From contig NZ_KB893248.1 of the NCBI RefSeq assembly GCF_000374065.1, positions 62,001 to 126,000 of the forward strand: a stretch of 64,000 bases of DNA, in the 5' to 3' direction. The number at the start of each line of letters is the position of its first letter. The first letter of the stretch is position 1. The notes below the pieces were generated by a model. That model saw only the letters and a program-made list of their open reading frames with translations, did no database searches and was not told the origin of the DNA. This document shows positions 42,480-51,896 of this stretch, piece after piece. This stretch comes from Spirosoma luteum DSM 19990. GTDB taxonomy: Bacteria; Bacteroidota; Bacteroidia; Cytophagales; Spirosomataceae. Position numbers and translations under genes: made by a program.

Positions 42480-45400
42480 TTAGAATTTAAGATTTACGCC
42501 GAATGTGAATTGCCGAATAGGCGGGTTGTTCAGGTTTACAGCGATTTGACGCTCAGGGGTTGCCCGGTTTCCCGACTGGTCATTAAGTGTTGACTGACCG
42601 GTAGCGTAGCTGTTCCCCTCAGGGTCGATAGCCAGATTCTGGCTCACCAACGGCGAATACAGGATGAACGGGTTCGTGGCGTTGAAGTAGAGTCGGGCCG
42701 AGCTGGCACCCACCTTCTTAAGCAACTGGCTGGTAAAGGTGTAGCCCAGGTTGATACTTCTTACTTTGACGAACGAACCGTCATAATAACCCAGGGTCGA
42801 TCCGAACCATTGAACAGCGCCACCGGCATCCGGTGCCGGGAAAGCGTTGGTTGGGTTGGTATCGGTCCAGTAGTCTGTTTTTACCTGGTTTATCCGGCCC
42901 TGGTTGAAGAACGCAAATCCGCCCGAACCAGTCGAGTTACCCGTCAGGTAAGGGACAACGACTTTCATCCCCATCCGGGCGAAGGTTACGATCGAGGCAT
43001 CGAAGTTTTTGAACGTAAACCGGTTAGTAAGACCCCCTTCCCACTTGGGCTGGAAATTGCCCAGTATTTGCCGGTCAGCCGGGTCAATTTTATTATCACC
43101 ATTGATATCCTGAACCCTGATTTGTCCGGGAAACTGCAGGGGCGAGGTTTGCCGGGTTATGTCCGGCTGATCGGCTGTTTGCCAGATACCAATCTTGTTG
43201 TAGTCGTAGATGACCGAAAGGGGTTGTCCAACAAACCAGCCCGCTCCTACGTTCGACTGTTCGGTTGGGGTGGTAAGCTGGGTAATTTTTTCCCGGTTAA
43301 AGAAATAAATCACATCGGCACTCCAGTTGAATCCACCGGGCTTTCTGAAAATATCAAACGTCAGCGATGTTTCCAGACCCCGGCCTTCGGTTTTTCCCAG
43401 GTTTTTCAGGGTCGAACCAGCCCCGTTGCTGGGGGGCAGCGGAACAGACAGCAGAATGTCTTTGGTTTTCTGAAGATACCAGTCGACCGTACCCGTGATA
43501 CGGTTATTTAGGAAGCCAAAATCAACCCCGATATCAACTTGCGACGTTGACTGCCAGCCGAGGTCGGAAGCAGGCAGGCTGGTAACGGTATAGGCCAGTT
43601 GCTGACCGGCGGTGCCAAGGCCGAAATTGTAATAACCCGCCGATAGCGCCCCCAGGGTAGAGTAGGCGCCTACGTTCCGGTTTCCGGAGATACCCCAGCC
43701 ACCTCTCAGTTTCAGGTTCGATATGGCAGGAACACGTTTCATGAACGGCTCATCGATAATATTCCAGCCTGCCCCAACGGCGGGGTAGTTGAAATACCGG
43801 TTCTGTGGCGACAGCGTAGACGAACCATCCCGGCGCAGCGTTAACGTCAGCAGGTAGCGGTCGTTGAAGCTGTAATTGACCCGACCCATATAAGACAGCA
43901 ACCCGGTTTCGGTAAACGAGTTACCAAAGTCCGAATTGGCCAGTGGTGTACCGGATGCCAGCGAGAAGTTGGACGTTTTGATGTAGTCGGCGGGCACCCC
44001 CGTTATCGTAAACCGGCTTCCCAACGAGTGGTTTTGCGTAATTTCATACAACCCTGTAAAGCCAAATTTGTGCTTGCCAACCGTTTTGTCGTAGTACAAC
44101 AAGTGCTGAAGGTTGATATCCCAAAACTCCGTATTACTGATCTCGGCATTAGAGGAGGACTGAACCGTGGCCTGGTTAAAATAGGTGAGCGGACCACCGT
44201 ACCCATTGTAGTTCGACTGGCTGAAGTTCAGACCGGCATTGAACCGATAGCGCAAGCCATCAACAATATTCACTTCGGCATACAAACTATTGAACGTCCG
44301 TATAGACCGCGTCCGTCCCAGATACGCATCTTTTTTGGTGATGATGGTTAGCGGGCTTATCCCGGCCGCATCGATTGAGCCTTCCGAGGGAAACAGGTTT
44401 ACGGAGCCATCGGCAGTGTATGGAGAAGCCAGTGGGGTTAGCCGGACTAAGCCACCCGGAATACCACCACCGCCCGGCGTGTTTGTGTAGGTTAGCGTGT
44501 TCAGGGTATTTAGACCAATCTTGATCCGTTTCCCAAGGCGTTGATCAATGGTAGCGCGTATAGTATACCGTTCGAATTTCTGGCTGGGGATAATACCGGT
44601 TTCATTGAAATAACCGAGGCCGAGGGAGTACTGCGTATTTTCAACCCCACCCTGCAAACCCAACTGGTGATTGGTGTTGAAGCCGGGTTTATAAATCAAG
44701 CCCTGCCAGTCGGTAGAAACACCGGCGGCCAGTGCTTCCTGCTCTTTTGCTGTAAGCGGATAGGCGGTGGTTCCGGGAGCCGTACGATTGTATTTAGCCG
44801 CATCCTGTTTGAACTGAGCATACTCGGTACCATTCATCACGTTATACTTGCCCATGATGTTGGTGATACCATGATAGCCGTCGTAGCTAAGAACAGGTTT
44901 TCCTATTTTCCCCCGTTTGGTCGTTACCAGAATAACCCCGCCTGCTCCCCGCGAACCGTAAATGGCCGTTGCTGAGGCATCTTTGAGGATTTCAAGGCTG
45001 GCAATATCATCCGGGTTAATGTCATTCAAACCCCCATAGGGGATTCCGTCGACCACGACCAGGGGACCATCGAGACCATCTCCATTGCCGGTTGTCAGGG
45101 AACGGTTACCCCGGATACGAATTGAGCCCTGCGAGCCGGGTGTCGAGCCGTTGCTGACAACTGTAACTCCGGCAGCACGGCCTTTCAACTGGTTGACCAG
45201 GTTAGGAGCGGGAACTTCCTTCAATGTAGCTTCATTCACCGAAACTACCGAGCCGGTAACGTCCCGTTTCCGCTGGGTTCCGTAGCCCACTACCACTACT
45301 TCTCCCAGGGTTTTATTGTCGACGGCCAGGGTTACATTGATGGTTGACTGCGTACCGATGGGTATCTCCTGGGTGGCGTAACCGATGTACGAAAAAACCA

Positions 45401-45971
45401 GTACGTTACCAGCCTGACCAGGAACGGTAAGCCTGTAGTTGCCAGTCACGTCACTGGTTGTACCGCGCGTGGTGGATTTTATCTGAATGTTCACCCCCGG
45501 TATACCCTGCCCATCTTCTCCCGTTACCCGGCCCGAAATCTGTCGGTCCTGAGCCGCTTCCGATTGTCCATCGCTAAAGCTGGTTTGCTGAGTTGGAAGA
45601 GCCGTGGCTGTTTCCCTCTTTATCACGATTTGTTGACCAACTACTTCGTAACTCAGATTTAAGGGCGTCAGAATTTGCGCCAGTACCTGCGAGAGTTGTT
45701 CATTTTTGGCCTGATAAGTGACCTTGCGTTTGGACTGAATAATTTCCCGGCTGAAGAGGAACTGAACATTAGCGAGTTTTTCAATTCGCTTGATAATCGA
45801 CTCCACATCCTGGTTTTGTGCCGAGATGCTGACGCGCCGGTTCAGTAATTCCTGAGCGTTGCCGTCGAAGGCAAAATTGATGTTCGTCAGGAAGATAGCA
45901 AGTATGATTTGCAGGCTCGAGATTTTCATGATCCTGACCCATACGTTGCGGTTAATTGAAAGGTAGTGCAT
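42480..45971 (-). CDS. SusC/RagA TonB-dependent receptor with N-terminal STN signalling domain
   Basis: An 1163-aa outer-membrane importer (the signal sequence begins at MKISSLQIILAIFLTNINFA, about residue 15). Domains: STN (about 40-115; NRRVSISAQNQDVESIIKRI), the FecA-type domain used for anti-sigma signalling; a carboxypeptidase-like Ig domain (about 145-225; ISGRVTGEDGQGIPGVNIQI); plug (VVVGYGTQRKRDVTGSVVSV, IRIRGNRSLTTGNGDGLDGP, EILKDASATAIYGSRGAGGV); then the 22-strand barrel to FTFGVNLKF. The STN domain plus the FecR/sigma genes just upstream indicate substrate-sensed transcription. Likely imports xylo-oligosaccharides. Confidence 0.96.
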   Translation of the reverse strand: MHYLSINRNVWVRIMKISSLQIILAIFLTNINFAFDGNAQELLNRRVSISAQNQDVESIIKRIEKLANVQFLFSREIIQSKRKVTYQAKNEQLSQVLAQILTPLNLSYEVVGQQIVIKRETATALPTQQTSFSDGQSEAAQDRQISGRVTGEDGQGIPGVNIQIKSTTRGTTSDVTGNYRLTVPGQAGNVLVFSYIGYATQEIPIGTQSTINVTLAVDNKTLGEVVVVGYGTQRKRDVTGSVVSVNEATLKEVPAPNLVNQLKGRAAGVTVVSNGSTPGSQGSIRIRGNRSLTTGNGDGLDGPLVVVDGIPYGGLNDINPDDIASLEILKDASATAIYGSRGAGGVILVTTKRGKIGKPVLSYDGYHGITNIMGKYNVMNGTEYAQFKQDAAKYNRTAPGTTAYPLTAKEQEALAAGVSTDWQGLIYKPGFNTNHQLGLQGGVENTQYSLGLGYFNETGIIPSQKFERYTIRATIDQRLGKRIKIGLNTLNTLTYTNTPGGGGIPGGLVRLTPLASPYTADGSVNLFPSEGSIDAAGISPLTIITKKDAYLGRTRSIRTFNSLYAEVNIVDGLRYRFNAGLNFSQSNYNGYGGPLTYFNQATVQSSSNAEISNTEFWDINLQHLLYYDKTVGKHKFGFTGLYEITQNHSLGSRFTITGVPADYIKTSNFSLASGTPLANSDFGNSFTETGLLSYMGRVNYSFNDRYLLTLTLRRDGSSTLSPQNRYFNYPAVGAGWNIIDEPFMKRVPAISNLKLRGGWGISGNRNVGAYSTLGALSAGYYNFGLGTAGQQLAYTVTSLPASDLGWQSTSQVDIGVDFGFLNNRITGTVDWYLQKTKDILLSVPLPPSNGAGSTLKNLGKTEGRGLETSLTFDIFRKPGGFNWSADVIYFFNREKITQLTTPTEQSNVGAGWFVGQPLSVIYDYNKIGIWQTADQPDITRQTSPLQFPGQIRVQDINGDNKIDPADRQILGNFQPKWEGGLTNRFTFKNFDASIVTFARMGMKVVVPYLTGNSTGSGGFAFFNQGRINQVKTDYWTDTNPTNAFPAPDAGGAVQWFGSTLGYYDGSFVKVRSINLGYTFTSQLLKKVGASSARLYFNATNPFILYSPLVSQNLAIDPEGNSYATGQSTLNDQSGNRATPERQIAVNLNNPPIRQFTFGVNLKF

Positions 45972-46076
45972 ATGTTTGCGTTATTTGTCGTTTTCTTACC
46001 GTGAAAATGTCAATAAAAACCCTGCCCTTCGCCTGAAGGGGAACATGCTGGAAGTAGCACATCAACTGGGTTATTA

Positions 46077-46107
46077 CAGGCGGTAGTGTTAGACGCACTA
46101 TCGCCTG
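46077..46107 (-). terminator. Hairpin between the anti-sigma gene and susC
   Basis: CAGGCGGTAGTG (46077-46088) pairs with CACTATCGCCTG (46096-46107) with one wobble around 7 bases. No T-run follows on the minus strand; it may be a processing or attenuation site separating the regulators from the susC transcript. Confidence 0.35.
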
Positions 46108-46167
46108 CTTTCTGCTAATTGGCGGTGATTGTTATAGCATAGTTGCAGGGTTTAGAGTAGTTAGGTT

Positions 46168-47241
46168 TTAATTACAGCCCAGGCTCTGAATGACCACTTT
46201 GTTGTCGACAACTTCGTACGACGATTCGATGGCCAGGCAGATAAGCTGAATCTTTTCGAGAAAAGGTACACCATCCAGCTTCCCGGTAAATGTGCAGCGG
46301 CTAAGCAATGAGCGGTCGTAGTGAATGGGCATGTGGTAGCTCGCTTCAAGCTGGTCAAAAATTTCCGGAACGGCCGTGTAGCTGAAGACAAATGGTCGGG
46401 CGATAATAGCGGATGGGTTTTCATCCGACAAAAAATCTGCGCTCTTCACTCCTTTCCCCGCTGTAGACCCAAGTTTTAGTGCCTCGTTTACATTGAGCAC
46501 TACCGCTTTGTCCGGCGCGTTAACCGGTGTGACGGTTACCTTACCCGTTTTTACTTTCACGTAGGCCGTTTTATCCTGATCGGAAGAATGCACCTGAAAG
46601 CTGGTCCCCAGCACTTTAGTCGTTAAACTGGCCGTGTAAACGATAAAGGGCTTGCCGGGGTCTTTAGTCACTTCAAAAAAACCATCGCCCTGTAAATATA
46701 CCTCACGCAGTGCATGACTGGCCTGTTTACGAAACCGGAGCTGGCTATTGGTGGATAGTAATACCGACGATTTGTCGGGCAGGAGAACGACAAGGGCCTG
46801 CTCCGTCACATTCCGGACAGTCGTCCATTCCGCTTCGGGCGGGGTTTGTACTACCGGCTCATTTGTTTTGGTGAATGGAGCCAGGATAAGGTTGCCGGAC
46901 TGCCACCAGACTACAAGACTAATGACCGCAGCAGCAGCAACCCAGCGGCCCCACTGCCAGTTGATGAACGGCTTTCGGACGATGTACGCATCGGGCAACC
47001 GATCCAGAATACTCGCTGTCCGGTCATTGACCTGCTGGTCAGACAGAGTGATTTTTTTCCCCTGAATCAGGAGGAAAGTAGCTACTGCCTGCTCGTATAA
47101 CTCCCGCTTTTCAGGATTTTGAGCCAACCATCGATTCCATAGCTGCCGGTCTTTGGGCCGTCTTTCCGTTACCCACAACCGGAAAGCGGCATTGCCTATA
47201 AAATCTTCAACGGTTGTAGCGTTTTCGGGAAGCAGGTCCAT
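46168..47241 (-). CDS. FecR-family anti-sigma factor
   Basis: A 357-aa inner-membrane protein. N-terminal cytoplasmic region (WVTERRPKDRQLWNRWLAQN, about 30-49) for binding the sigma factor, one TM helix (WVAAAAVISLVVWWQ, about 108-122), a FecR domain (TVRNVTEQALVVLLPDKSSV; LREVYLQGDGFFEVTKDP; TKVLGTSFQVHSS) and a C-terminal DUF4974-like secretin_N domain (FSYTAVPEIFDQLEASYHMP ... TFTGKLDGVPFLEKIQLICL) that contacts the STN domain of SusC. It follows the sigma gene by 58 bases and precedes the SusC gene, the usual Bacteroidota order. Confidence 0.95.
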   Translation of the reverse strand: MDLLPENATTVEDFIGNAAFRLWVTERRPKDRQLWNRWLAQNPEKRELYEQAVATFLLIQGKKITLSDQQVNDRTASILDRLPDAYIVRKPFINWQWGRWVAAAAVISLVVWWQSGNLILAPFTKTNEPVVQTPPEAEWTTVRNVTEQALVVLLPDKSSVLLSTNSQLRFRKQASHALREVYLQGDGFFEVTKDPGKPFIVYTASLTTKVLGTSFQVHSSDQDKTAYVKVKTGKVTVTPVNAPDKAVVLNVNEALKLGSTAGKGVKSADFLSDENPSAIIARPFVFSYTAVPEIFDQLEASYHMPIHYDRSLLSRCTFTGKLDGVPFLEKIQLICLAIESSYEVVDNKVVIQSLGCN

Positions 47242-47299
47242 TGGTACTATTCTACTATATTCAATGATAGTATGAAGATTAGGCCCGGCAATACCCTCG

Positions 47300-47890
47300 T
47301 TAAAGGAAAATAGTTTGACAAATAATGCAAATCGCGAAAAGAACAGGAGAAAGCCTGCTTTTCCGGAGTTTGGTAATTGCCTTCTGTAAAAAGTTAGACA
47401 CCGACTGGCGGTTTACGTTCATAACCTCCGCTATCTCCGGAATGGATAAATCACTGTAATAACGCAGGTACAAAGCCTCCCGCTCGCGGGCGGGCAATGA
47501 ATCCAGTTGGGCCTGCAAGGCATTGGTAAGCTGAGAGAGTGACTCCCGCTGGATGAGCAGGGTTTCGGAGTCGGTTTCTTCCGTAATTGATGTATCCCAG
47601 TCGAGTTCCTGAGTAGGCACCCTTTTTTGGGAGCGCAGGTACTGAAGAACATGGTGCCTCAGTGCCTTGAACAGGTAATGCTTTACGGAAACGGTAGCAT
47701 TTATCTGGTCGCGATTCTGCCACAATTGCAAGAATAACTCCTGCAGACAGTCTTCCACAACGGCTTCATCGACCATAAATTTCAGGCCATAGTGCTTCAG
47801 CGCCCGGTAGTAGCGTTCTACCAGGTAGCCAAGTGCCTGCTTATCGCCCTCACGATATAATTGCCATAAAGTCTGGTCCTGGGTAGTCAT
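47300..47890 (-). CDS. ECF RNA polymerase sigma factor (Bacteroidota type)
   Basis: A 196-aa sigma-70 family factor with region 2 (LGYLVERYYRALKHYGLKFM; VVEDCLQELFLQLWQNRDQI) and region 4 (LDSLPAREREALYLRYYSDL; IPEIAEVMNVNRQSVSNFLQ, a helix-turn-helix). The C-terminal tail (LSPVLFAICIICQTIFL) is hydrophobic. With the FecR gene downstream and an STN-bearing SusC it forms a trans-envelope relay that would switch on the xylan genes when substrate is imported. It lies after the GH10 gene (81-base gap) rather than at the start of the run, so it may be co-transcribed with that enzyme. Confidence 0.95.
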   Translation of the reverse strand: MTTQDQTLWQLYREGDKQALGYLVERYYRALKHYGLKFMVDEAVVEDCLQELFLQLWQNRDQINATVSVKHYLFKALRHHVLQYLRSQKRVPTQELDWDTSITEETDSETLLIQRESLSQLTNALQAQLDSLPAREREALYLRYYSDLSIPEIAEVMNVNRQSVSNFLQKAITKLRKSRLSPVLFAICIICQTIFL

Positions 47891-47971
47891 GAGGTTTATG
47901 AATGTATGGGTCGATCAAAAAACGCAGGACACACTATTTACTAAGTCCTACGGGTCTATGCAGCCTGATGA

Positions 47972-49066
47972 TTAGTAGTTGACCACGCCCCAAAAGGCTT
48001 TCTTGGGTTGGTAATTCTGGTCAAAAAGTAGGGGGTAATCCTTACGACCGGGGACGGGGAAATTATCCAGCCAGGTCGATTTATCCGATACGTTCCAGAA
48101 TGTTACGCCCGTTACCGTTCCCTTATGCTTCCGGAATTGCTCAAACAGCATTTTGTACTGGGCAGCCTGTTTATCAGCCATCTCCGGGGTGAATTCGGAC
48201 TTGTCCGTGTCTTTCCTCTGACGTCGCACGTGCTCCTTCGGATAAACGGACAGGTCGAGTTCGGTGATTTGTACGACCAGTCCAAGGCTGGCGAATCGAT
48301 TGATAGATGCGTTTATTTCCTGAGCGGTTGGCTCATAAATGGACCAGTGCCCCTGTAAACCCACGCCGTTGATGGGCACCTTTTTCGCTTTCAGTTTCTG
48401 GAGTAGCCGGTAGATTTTATCCTGTTTGGCTGCGTTTTCGGTATTGTAATCGTTGTAAAACAGCATGGCATTCGGGTCGGCCGCGTGCGCGTACTCGAAT
48501 GCTTTTTCGATGTATTCCTCCCCCAGAATCGAATAGAACTTAGACTGACGGTAGATGTCGGTTCCTGTGTCGGGTACCGCTTCGTTGACTACATCCCAGG
48601 CGTACACTTTGCCTTTATAGCGACTCACTACGTCGGTGATGTGCCGTTTGAGCCGCCCCAGAAGCACCTCCCGATTTACCTGCTTGCCCAATGAGTCAGT
48701 AAAAAACCACCCCGGCGTTTGATTATGCCAGCAAAGCGTGTGCCCCCGGACTTTGAGCCCATTTTTACCGGCAAAGTCAACGATGGCATCCGCATCCTGC
48801 CAGAAATAGGTATTCTCCTGCGGATGGATAGGCCCCATTTTCATCGCGTTTTCGGGCGTAACGCTACTGAATTGTCGAACAATCAGTTCTGCTTCCGGCC
48901 CCGTTAGGTTGCGGGGTGCTACGGCTACACCAACAGGAAAGTAATTTTTATAGGCTTCCCGTAAGGTTTTATCCGCTACAGCACCAGAGGGTTTGATTTG
49001 GGCACTAATCAGGATAAGGCTGCACAGAATGGCTGTCAGGCCAACGGTTTTTTGTATTGTTTTCAT
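47972..49066 (-). CDS. GH10 endo-beta-1,4-xylanase (second copy)
   Basis: A 364-aa single-domain GH10 (signal MKTIQKTVGLTAILCSLILI... ending SAQ). Acid/base E162 in AWDVVNEAVPDTG, nucleophile E269 in LVVQITELDLSVYP; HTLCWHNQTPGWF, MLFYNDYN and GVTFWNVSDKSTWLDNFPVP confirm the fold. Typical length without CBM. Being the first gene of the SusC-bearing run (upstream region with a TGTC-N5-GACA palindrome), it could be an induced or constitutive scout xylanase; the other GH10 sits deep inside the esterase/GH block. Confidence 0.96.
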   Translation of the reverse strand: MKTIQKTVGLTAILCSLILISAQIKPSGAVADKTLREAYKNYFPVGVAVAPRNLTGPEAELIVRQFSSVTPENAMKMGPIHPQENTYFWQDADAIVDFAGKNGLKVRGHTLCWHNQTPGWFFTDSLGKQVNREVLLGRLKRHITDVVSRYKGKVYAWDVVNEAVPDTGTDIYRQSKFYSILGEEYIEKAFEYAHAADPNAMLFYNDYNTENAAKQDKIYRLLQKLKAKKVPINGVGLQGHWSIYEPTAQEINASINRFASLGLVVQITELDLSVYPKEHVRRQRKDTDKSEFTPEMADKQAAQYKMLFEQFRKHKGTVTGVTFWNVSDKSTWLDNFPVPGRKDYPLLFDQNYQPKKAFWGVVNY

Positions 49067-49251
49067 CGTGTTAAGCTATGTTTTCCGTCACTTTATAAAT
49101 TTTCGTACTCATTATTTCCTGTAGCTCAGGCCGGGTCCGATGGTCGACGAAGTATAAACGCCTGTTCATTCCTGTCGTTAGCTATCAAAACCAGAAAAGG
49201 TCTTTCAGGTAGCTGCCCGATCATGACTTGAACAGGTACCTTATGCAATGG

Positions 49252-49264
49252 TGTCTTTTTGACA
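49252..49264. promoter_or_regulatory. Candidate operator TGTCTTTTTGACA upstream of GH10
   Basis: A 13-bp palindrome TGTC-N5-GACA (flanked G/C), 186 bases upstream of the GH10 start and just after the terminator in transcription order. It matches the site at 54304-54316 upstream of xylose isomerase in both half-sites and in the CT that follows. Predicted regulator: the NUDIX or LacI gene nearby. Confidence 0.45.
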
Positions 49265-49276
49265 CTATTACGGGGA

Positions 49277-49308
49277 TAAAAAAAGAGCATTTTGCTTAAC
49301 TATGCTCT
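49277..49308 (-). terminator. Intrinsic terminator of the pentose block
   Basis: On the minus strand AGAGCAT (from 49308) pairs with ATGCTCT (to 49284) around 11 bases, followed at once by a T-run (the A-run at 49277-49284 of the plus strand). A classic rho-independent terminator, separating the oxidoreductase transcript from the GH10 unit. Confidence 0.8.
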
Positions 49309-49618
49309 GTAGTGATCACCTTATCGGAAGAAGCCTGCCTATCGCTTACTACGTAACGTCACTCGATTGCTCTATAAGAGAAACAACGTATCTCCATTAC
49401 CCTGGTTTGCTGCTCTAATAGAGAATACAATTTTACAATGAAATAGTTATAATAACTAAACTTATTTTACCCGTTTCTGATTCTATTTTACCATTTCTAT
49501 TTATTGCCTCAATGGCCGGACAAACAACTCCGCCAGGCTGGGACAGACACTGATCTAACACCCGGTTATCGGCCTCGATAAAGAGCCAGTGGGTCTAAGT
49601 CTGCTTATGAACGGCTGA

Positions 49619-49655
49619 AAATGGGTCAAACGACACTAAGTCATTTGACCCATTT
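49619..49655 (-). terminator. 12-bp hairpin just after the oxidoreductase stop
   Basis: AAATGGGTCAAA (49619-49630) pairs perfectly with TTTGACCCATTT (49644-49655) around 13 bases, 40 bases downstream of the stop at 49696. Only a short TTTT follows, so it may protect the 3' end or act with the stronger terminator at 49277. Confidence 0.45.
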
Positions 49656-49695
49656 GTACTATTCATGCACACCCCGTCTGGGATTCTATTTCGTT

Positions 49696-50862
49696 TTACA
49701 CCTCAAAAGGAGTCCATTTCTCACTACTCTGGTGGCTTTTTATGACATTGTCAATGAAGGCCATACCCCGAATTCCTTCGTTCACCGAGGGGTAATCCAG
49801 TGCTTCTTCCGAAGGGGTAGTGCCGTCGATACGCGCTGCCAGTACCTGAGAAAAATTCCGGTATAAATTCCCGAATGCTTCCAGGTATCCTTCCGGATGC
49901 CCACCCGGTGTGCGGCTGCTTTGAATAGCGTAGGAGGACAGGTAGTTGCCGTAGCCCGTACCGGTCCGGTAAATCTGGGTCGGCTTACCCTGCCATTTTA
50001 CGAGCAACGTATTCGGCTCCTGCTGCGCCCATTCGACGCCCCCTTTTTCGCCGTAAACCCGGATTTTTAGGGCGTTTTCTTCGCCAGCTGCTACCTGAGA
50101 GGCCATTAGTACCCCGGTTGCTCCCTGCTCAAATTTTAGTAGTACATTACCGTCATCGTCCAGGGCGCGGCCTTCCACCATAATCGACAGGTGGGCGCAC
50201 AGGTCCGTAATTTTCAGGCCGGAAATGTACTCCGCCAGGTGAGCCGCGTGGGTACCGATATCGCCCATGCAGCCACTTTTGCCGGACTTTGTGGGGTCGG
50301 TACGCCAGGCAGCCTGTGCATTGCCCTCCCGTTCCGTGAGTTGACTGAGCCAGCCCTGCGGGTACTCTACCCATACTTTGCGAATCTTGCCCAGTTCACC
50401 AGCCTGAATCATCTGCCGCGCCTGCTTCACCATGGGATAACCCGAATAGGTATGCGTCAGCAGTAAGAGCAGGCCGGTTTCTTCCACCTTCTGCTTTAGT
50501 TGCCGGGCTTCATCGAGGGTGAAGGCGATTGGTTTTTCAATTACCACGTGAAAGCCTTTTTCCAGCGCGAGCATAGCCGGGGCGAAGTGAGCGAAGTTCG
50601 GCGTAACGATGGTCACGAAGTCCATGCGCTGCTCAGCCGGTAGTTGGCTCTCTTTCTCCAGCATGTCCTGATAAGTCAGGTAGCTGCGTTCGGCGGGTAA
50701 AAACAAAGACTGAGCACTGGCCATCGCAACGTCCGGGTTGATGCTGAGGGCACCACAAACCAGTTCTATGGTACTATCCAGGTTGGCGGCATGGCGGTGG
50801 ATAGCGCCAATAAATGCATCTTTACCTCCGCCAATCATGCCCATTCGCAATTTTCTGTTCAT
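49696..50862 (-). CDS. Gfo/Idh/MocA-family oxidoreductase
   Basis: A 388-aa cytoplasmic NAD(P)-dependent sugar-type dehydrogenase. The ATG at 50862 gives MNRKLRMGMIGGGKDAFIGA, placing the GxGGG nucleotide motif at the N-terminus; a TTG-initiated extension is less likely. Rossmann half: VTIVTPNFAHFAPAMLALEK, then HVVIEKPIAFTLDEARQLKQ with the EKP motif. C-terminal half: THTYSGYPMVKQARQMIQAG, GCMGDIGTHAAHLAEYISGL. Substrate unknown; neighbours (split transketolase, xylose isomerase) suggest a pentose or uronic acid derivative. Last gene of the pentose block. Confidence 0.93.
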   Translation of the reverse strand: MNRKLRMGMIGGGKDAFIGAIHRHAANLDSTIELVCGALSINPDVAMASAQSLFLPAERSYLTYQDMLEKESQLPAEQRMDFVTIVTPNFAHFAPAMLALEKGFHVVIEKPIAFTLDEARQLKQKVEETGLLLLLTHTYSGYPMVKQARQMIQAGELGKIRKVWVEYPQGWLSQLTEREGNAQAAWRTDPTKSGKSGCMGDIGTHAAHLAEYISGLKITDLCAHLSIMVEGRALDDDGNVLLKFEQGATGVLMASQVAAGEENALKIRVYGEKGGVEWAQQEPNTLLVKWQGKPTQIYRTGTGYGNYLSSYAIQSSRTPGGHPEGYLEAFGNLYRNFSQVLAARIDGTTPSEEALDYPSVNEGIRGMAFIDNVIKSHQSSEKWTPFEV

Positions 50863-50930
50863 TTGGTTTAGGGGTTTCGTCAACTTCCCGGCACTGGCTA
50901 ACCAGAGCCCGTCATTGACCGGTTTATTAC

Positions 50931-51887
50931 TTATTTTTTTCGTTGAATAACGGCCAGCGCTTTGGCCACAATCGAAGCCGCTGTCAGACCGTATTTTTCC
51001 ATGAGTTGTTCGGGCGTACCGCTTTCTCCAAATGAATCATTGACGGCTACCATGTCCAGCGGGGCTGGATAATTCAGCGATAATACCTGCGCCACACTGT
51101 CGCCCAAACCACCATTCATCTGGTGCTCTTCGGCGGTTACGGCACAACCCGTTTTACGAACAGATTGTAGAATCGCTTCCTTATCCAGCGGTTTGATGGT
51201 GTGGATGTTGATAATTTCGGCTTCGATACCCTGCTCGGCCAGTAGTTTACCCGCTTCCAGCGCCTGCCAGACCAGATGGCCCGTGGCAAATATAGAAACG
51301 TCCGGCCCTTCATTCAGCACAATTGCTTTTCCAATCTCAAAAATCTGGTCGGCGGGGGTGAAGTTGGGCACCACGGGGCGACCAAATCGCAGGTAAACCG
51401 GTCCTTCGTAATCGGCGATGGCTATGGTAGCAGCCCTGGTCTGGTTAAAATCGCAGGGGTTAATAACGGTCATGCCCGGCAGGGATTTCATCATGCCGAT
51501 GTCTTCCAGTATCTGGTGCGTAGCCCCGTCTTCGCCAAGGGTCAGCCCCGCGTGCGACACGCAGATTTTGACATTCTTGCCGGAGTAGGCCACCGCCTGC
51601 CGAATCTGGTCGTACACCCGGCTCGACCCAAAGTTGGCAAAAGTGGTGGCAAAGGGAATCAGACCGCTCAGAGTGAGGCCAGCCGCTACGCCAATCATGT
51701 TGGCTTCGGCAATGCCGCACTGGATGAACCGGTCGGGGTTTTCTTTAATGAACGTATCCAGCTTGAGCGAAGCCACCAGGTCGGCGCACAGCGCTACCAC
51801 ATCGGAATTGGTTCGGCCGAGTTCGGCCATGCCCGCGCCGAAGCCGGAGCGGGTATCTTTCTTTTCAGTAAATGTGTATGTTTTCAT
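50931..51887 (-). CDS. Transketolase, C-terminal subunit
   Basis: A 318-aa protein: the pyrimidine-binding and C-terminal domains of a split transketolase. TRSGFGAGMAELGRTNSDVV and VALCADLVASLKLDTFIKEN open it; QCGIAEANMIGVAAGLTLSG has the TPP-activating Glu; DGATHQILEDIGMMKSLPGM and PVYLRFGRPVVPN follow; TAEEHQMNGGLGDSVAQVLS is the C-terminal domain. Works only with the partner subunit, whose gene ends 9 bases upstream. Together they link xylulose-5-P to the non-oxidative pentose phosphate pathway. Split transketolases are known in archaea and several Bacteroidota sugar loci. Confidence 0.94.
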   Translation of the reverse strand: MKTYTFTEKKDTRSGFGAGMAELGRTNSDVVALCADLVASLKLDTFIKENPDRFIQCGIAEANMIGVAAGLTLSGLIPFATTFANFGSSRVYDQIRQAVAYSGKNVKICVSHAGLTLGEDGATHQILEDIGMMKSLPGMTVINPCDFNQTRAATIAIADYEGPVYLRFGRPVVPNFTPADQIFEIGKAIVLNEGPDVSIFATGHLVWQALEAGKLLAEQGIEAEIINIHTIKPLDKEAILQSVRKTGCAVTAEEHQMNGGLGDSVAQVLSLNYPAPLDMVAVNDSFGESGTPEQLMEKYGLTAASIVAKALAVIQRKK

Positions 51888-51896
51888 GGGGGAGCC

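Larger units (their letters stand above)
49067..49695. other. 629-base AT-rich regulatory gap between the xylan and pentose blocks
   Basis: No gene supportable. It holds, in minus-strand reading order, a hairpin (49619-49655) after the oxidoreductase gene, a clear intrinsic terminator (49277-49308), then a TGTC-N5-GACA palindrome (49252-49264) and a TCACTTTATAAA string (49088-49099). The last resembles part of the xylose isomerase upstream region read in reverse. The stretch 49420-49510 is AT-rich with a GTTATAATAAC palindrome. Confidence 0.6.

Noticed and set aside
49067-49695. A small gene on the plus strand at 49621-49866
   Set aside because: It overlaps the 3' end of the oxidoreductase and starts inside a hairpin; no signature.
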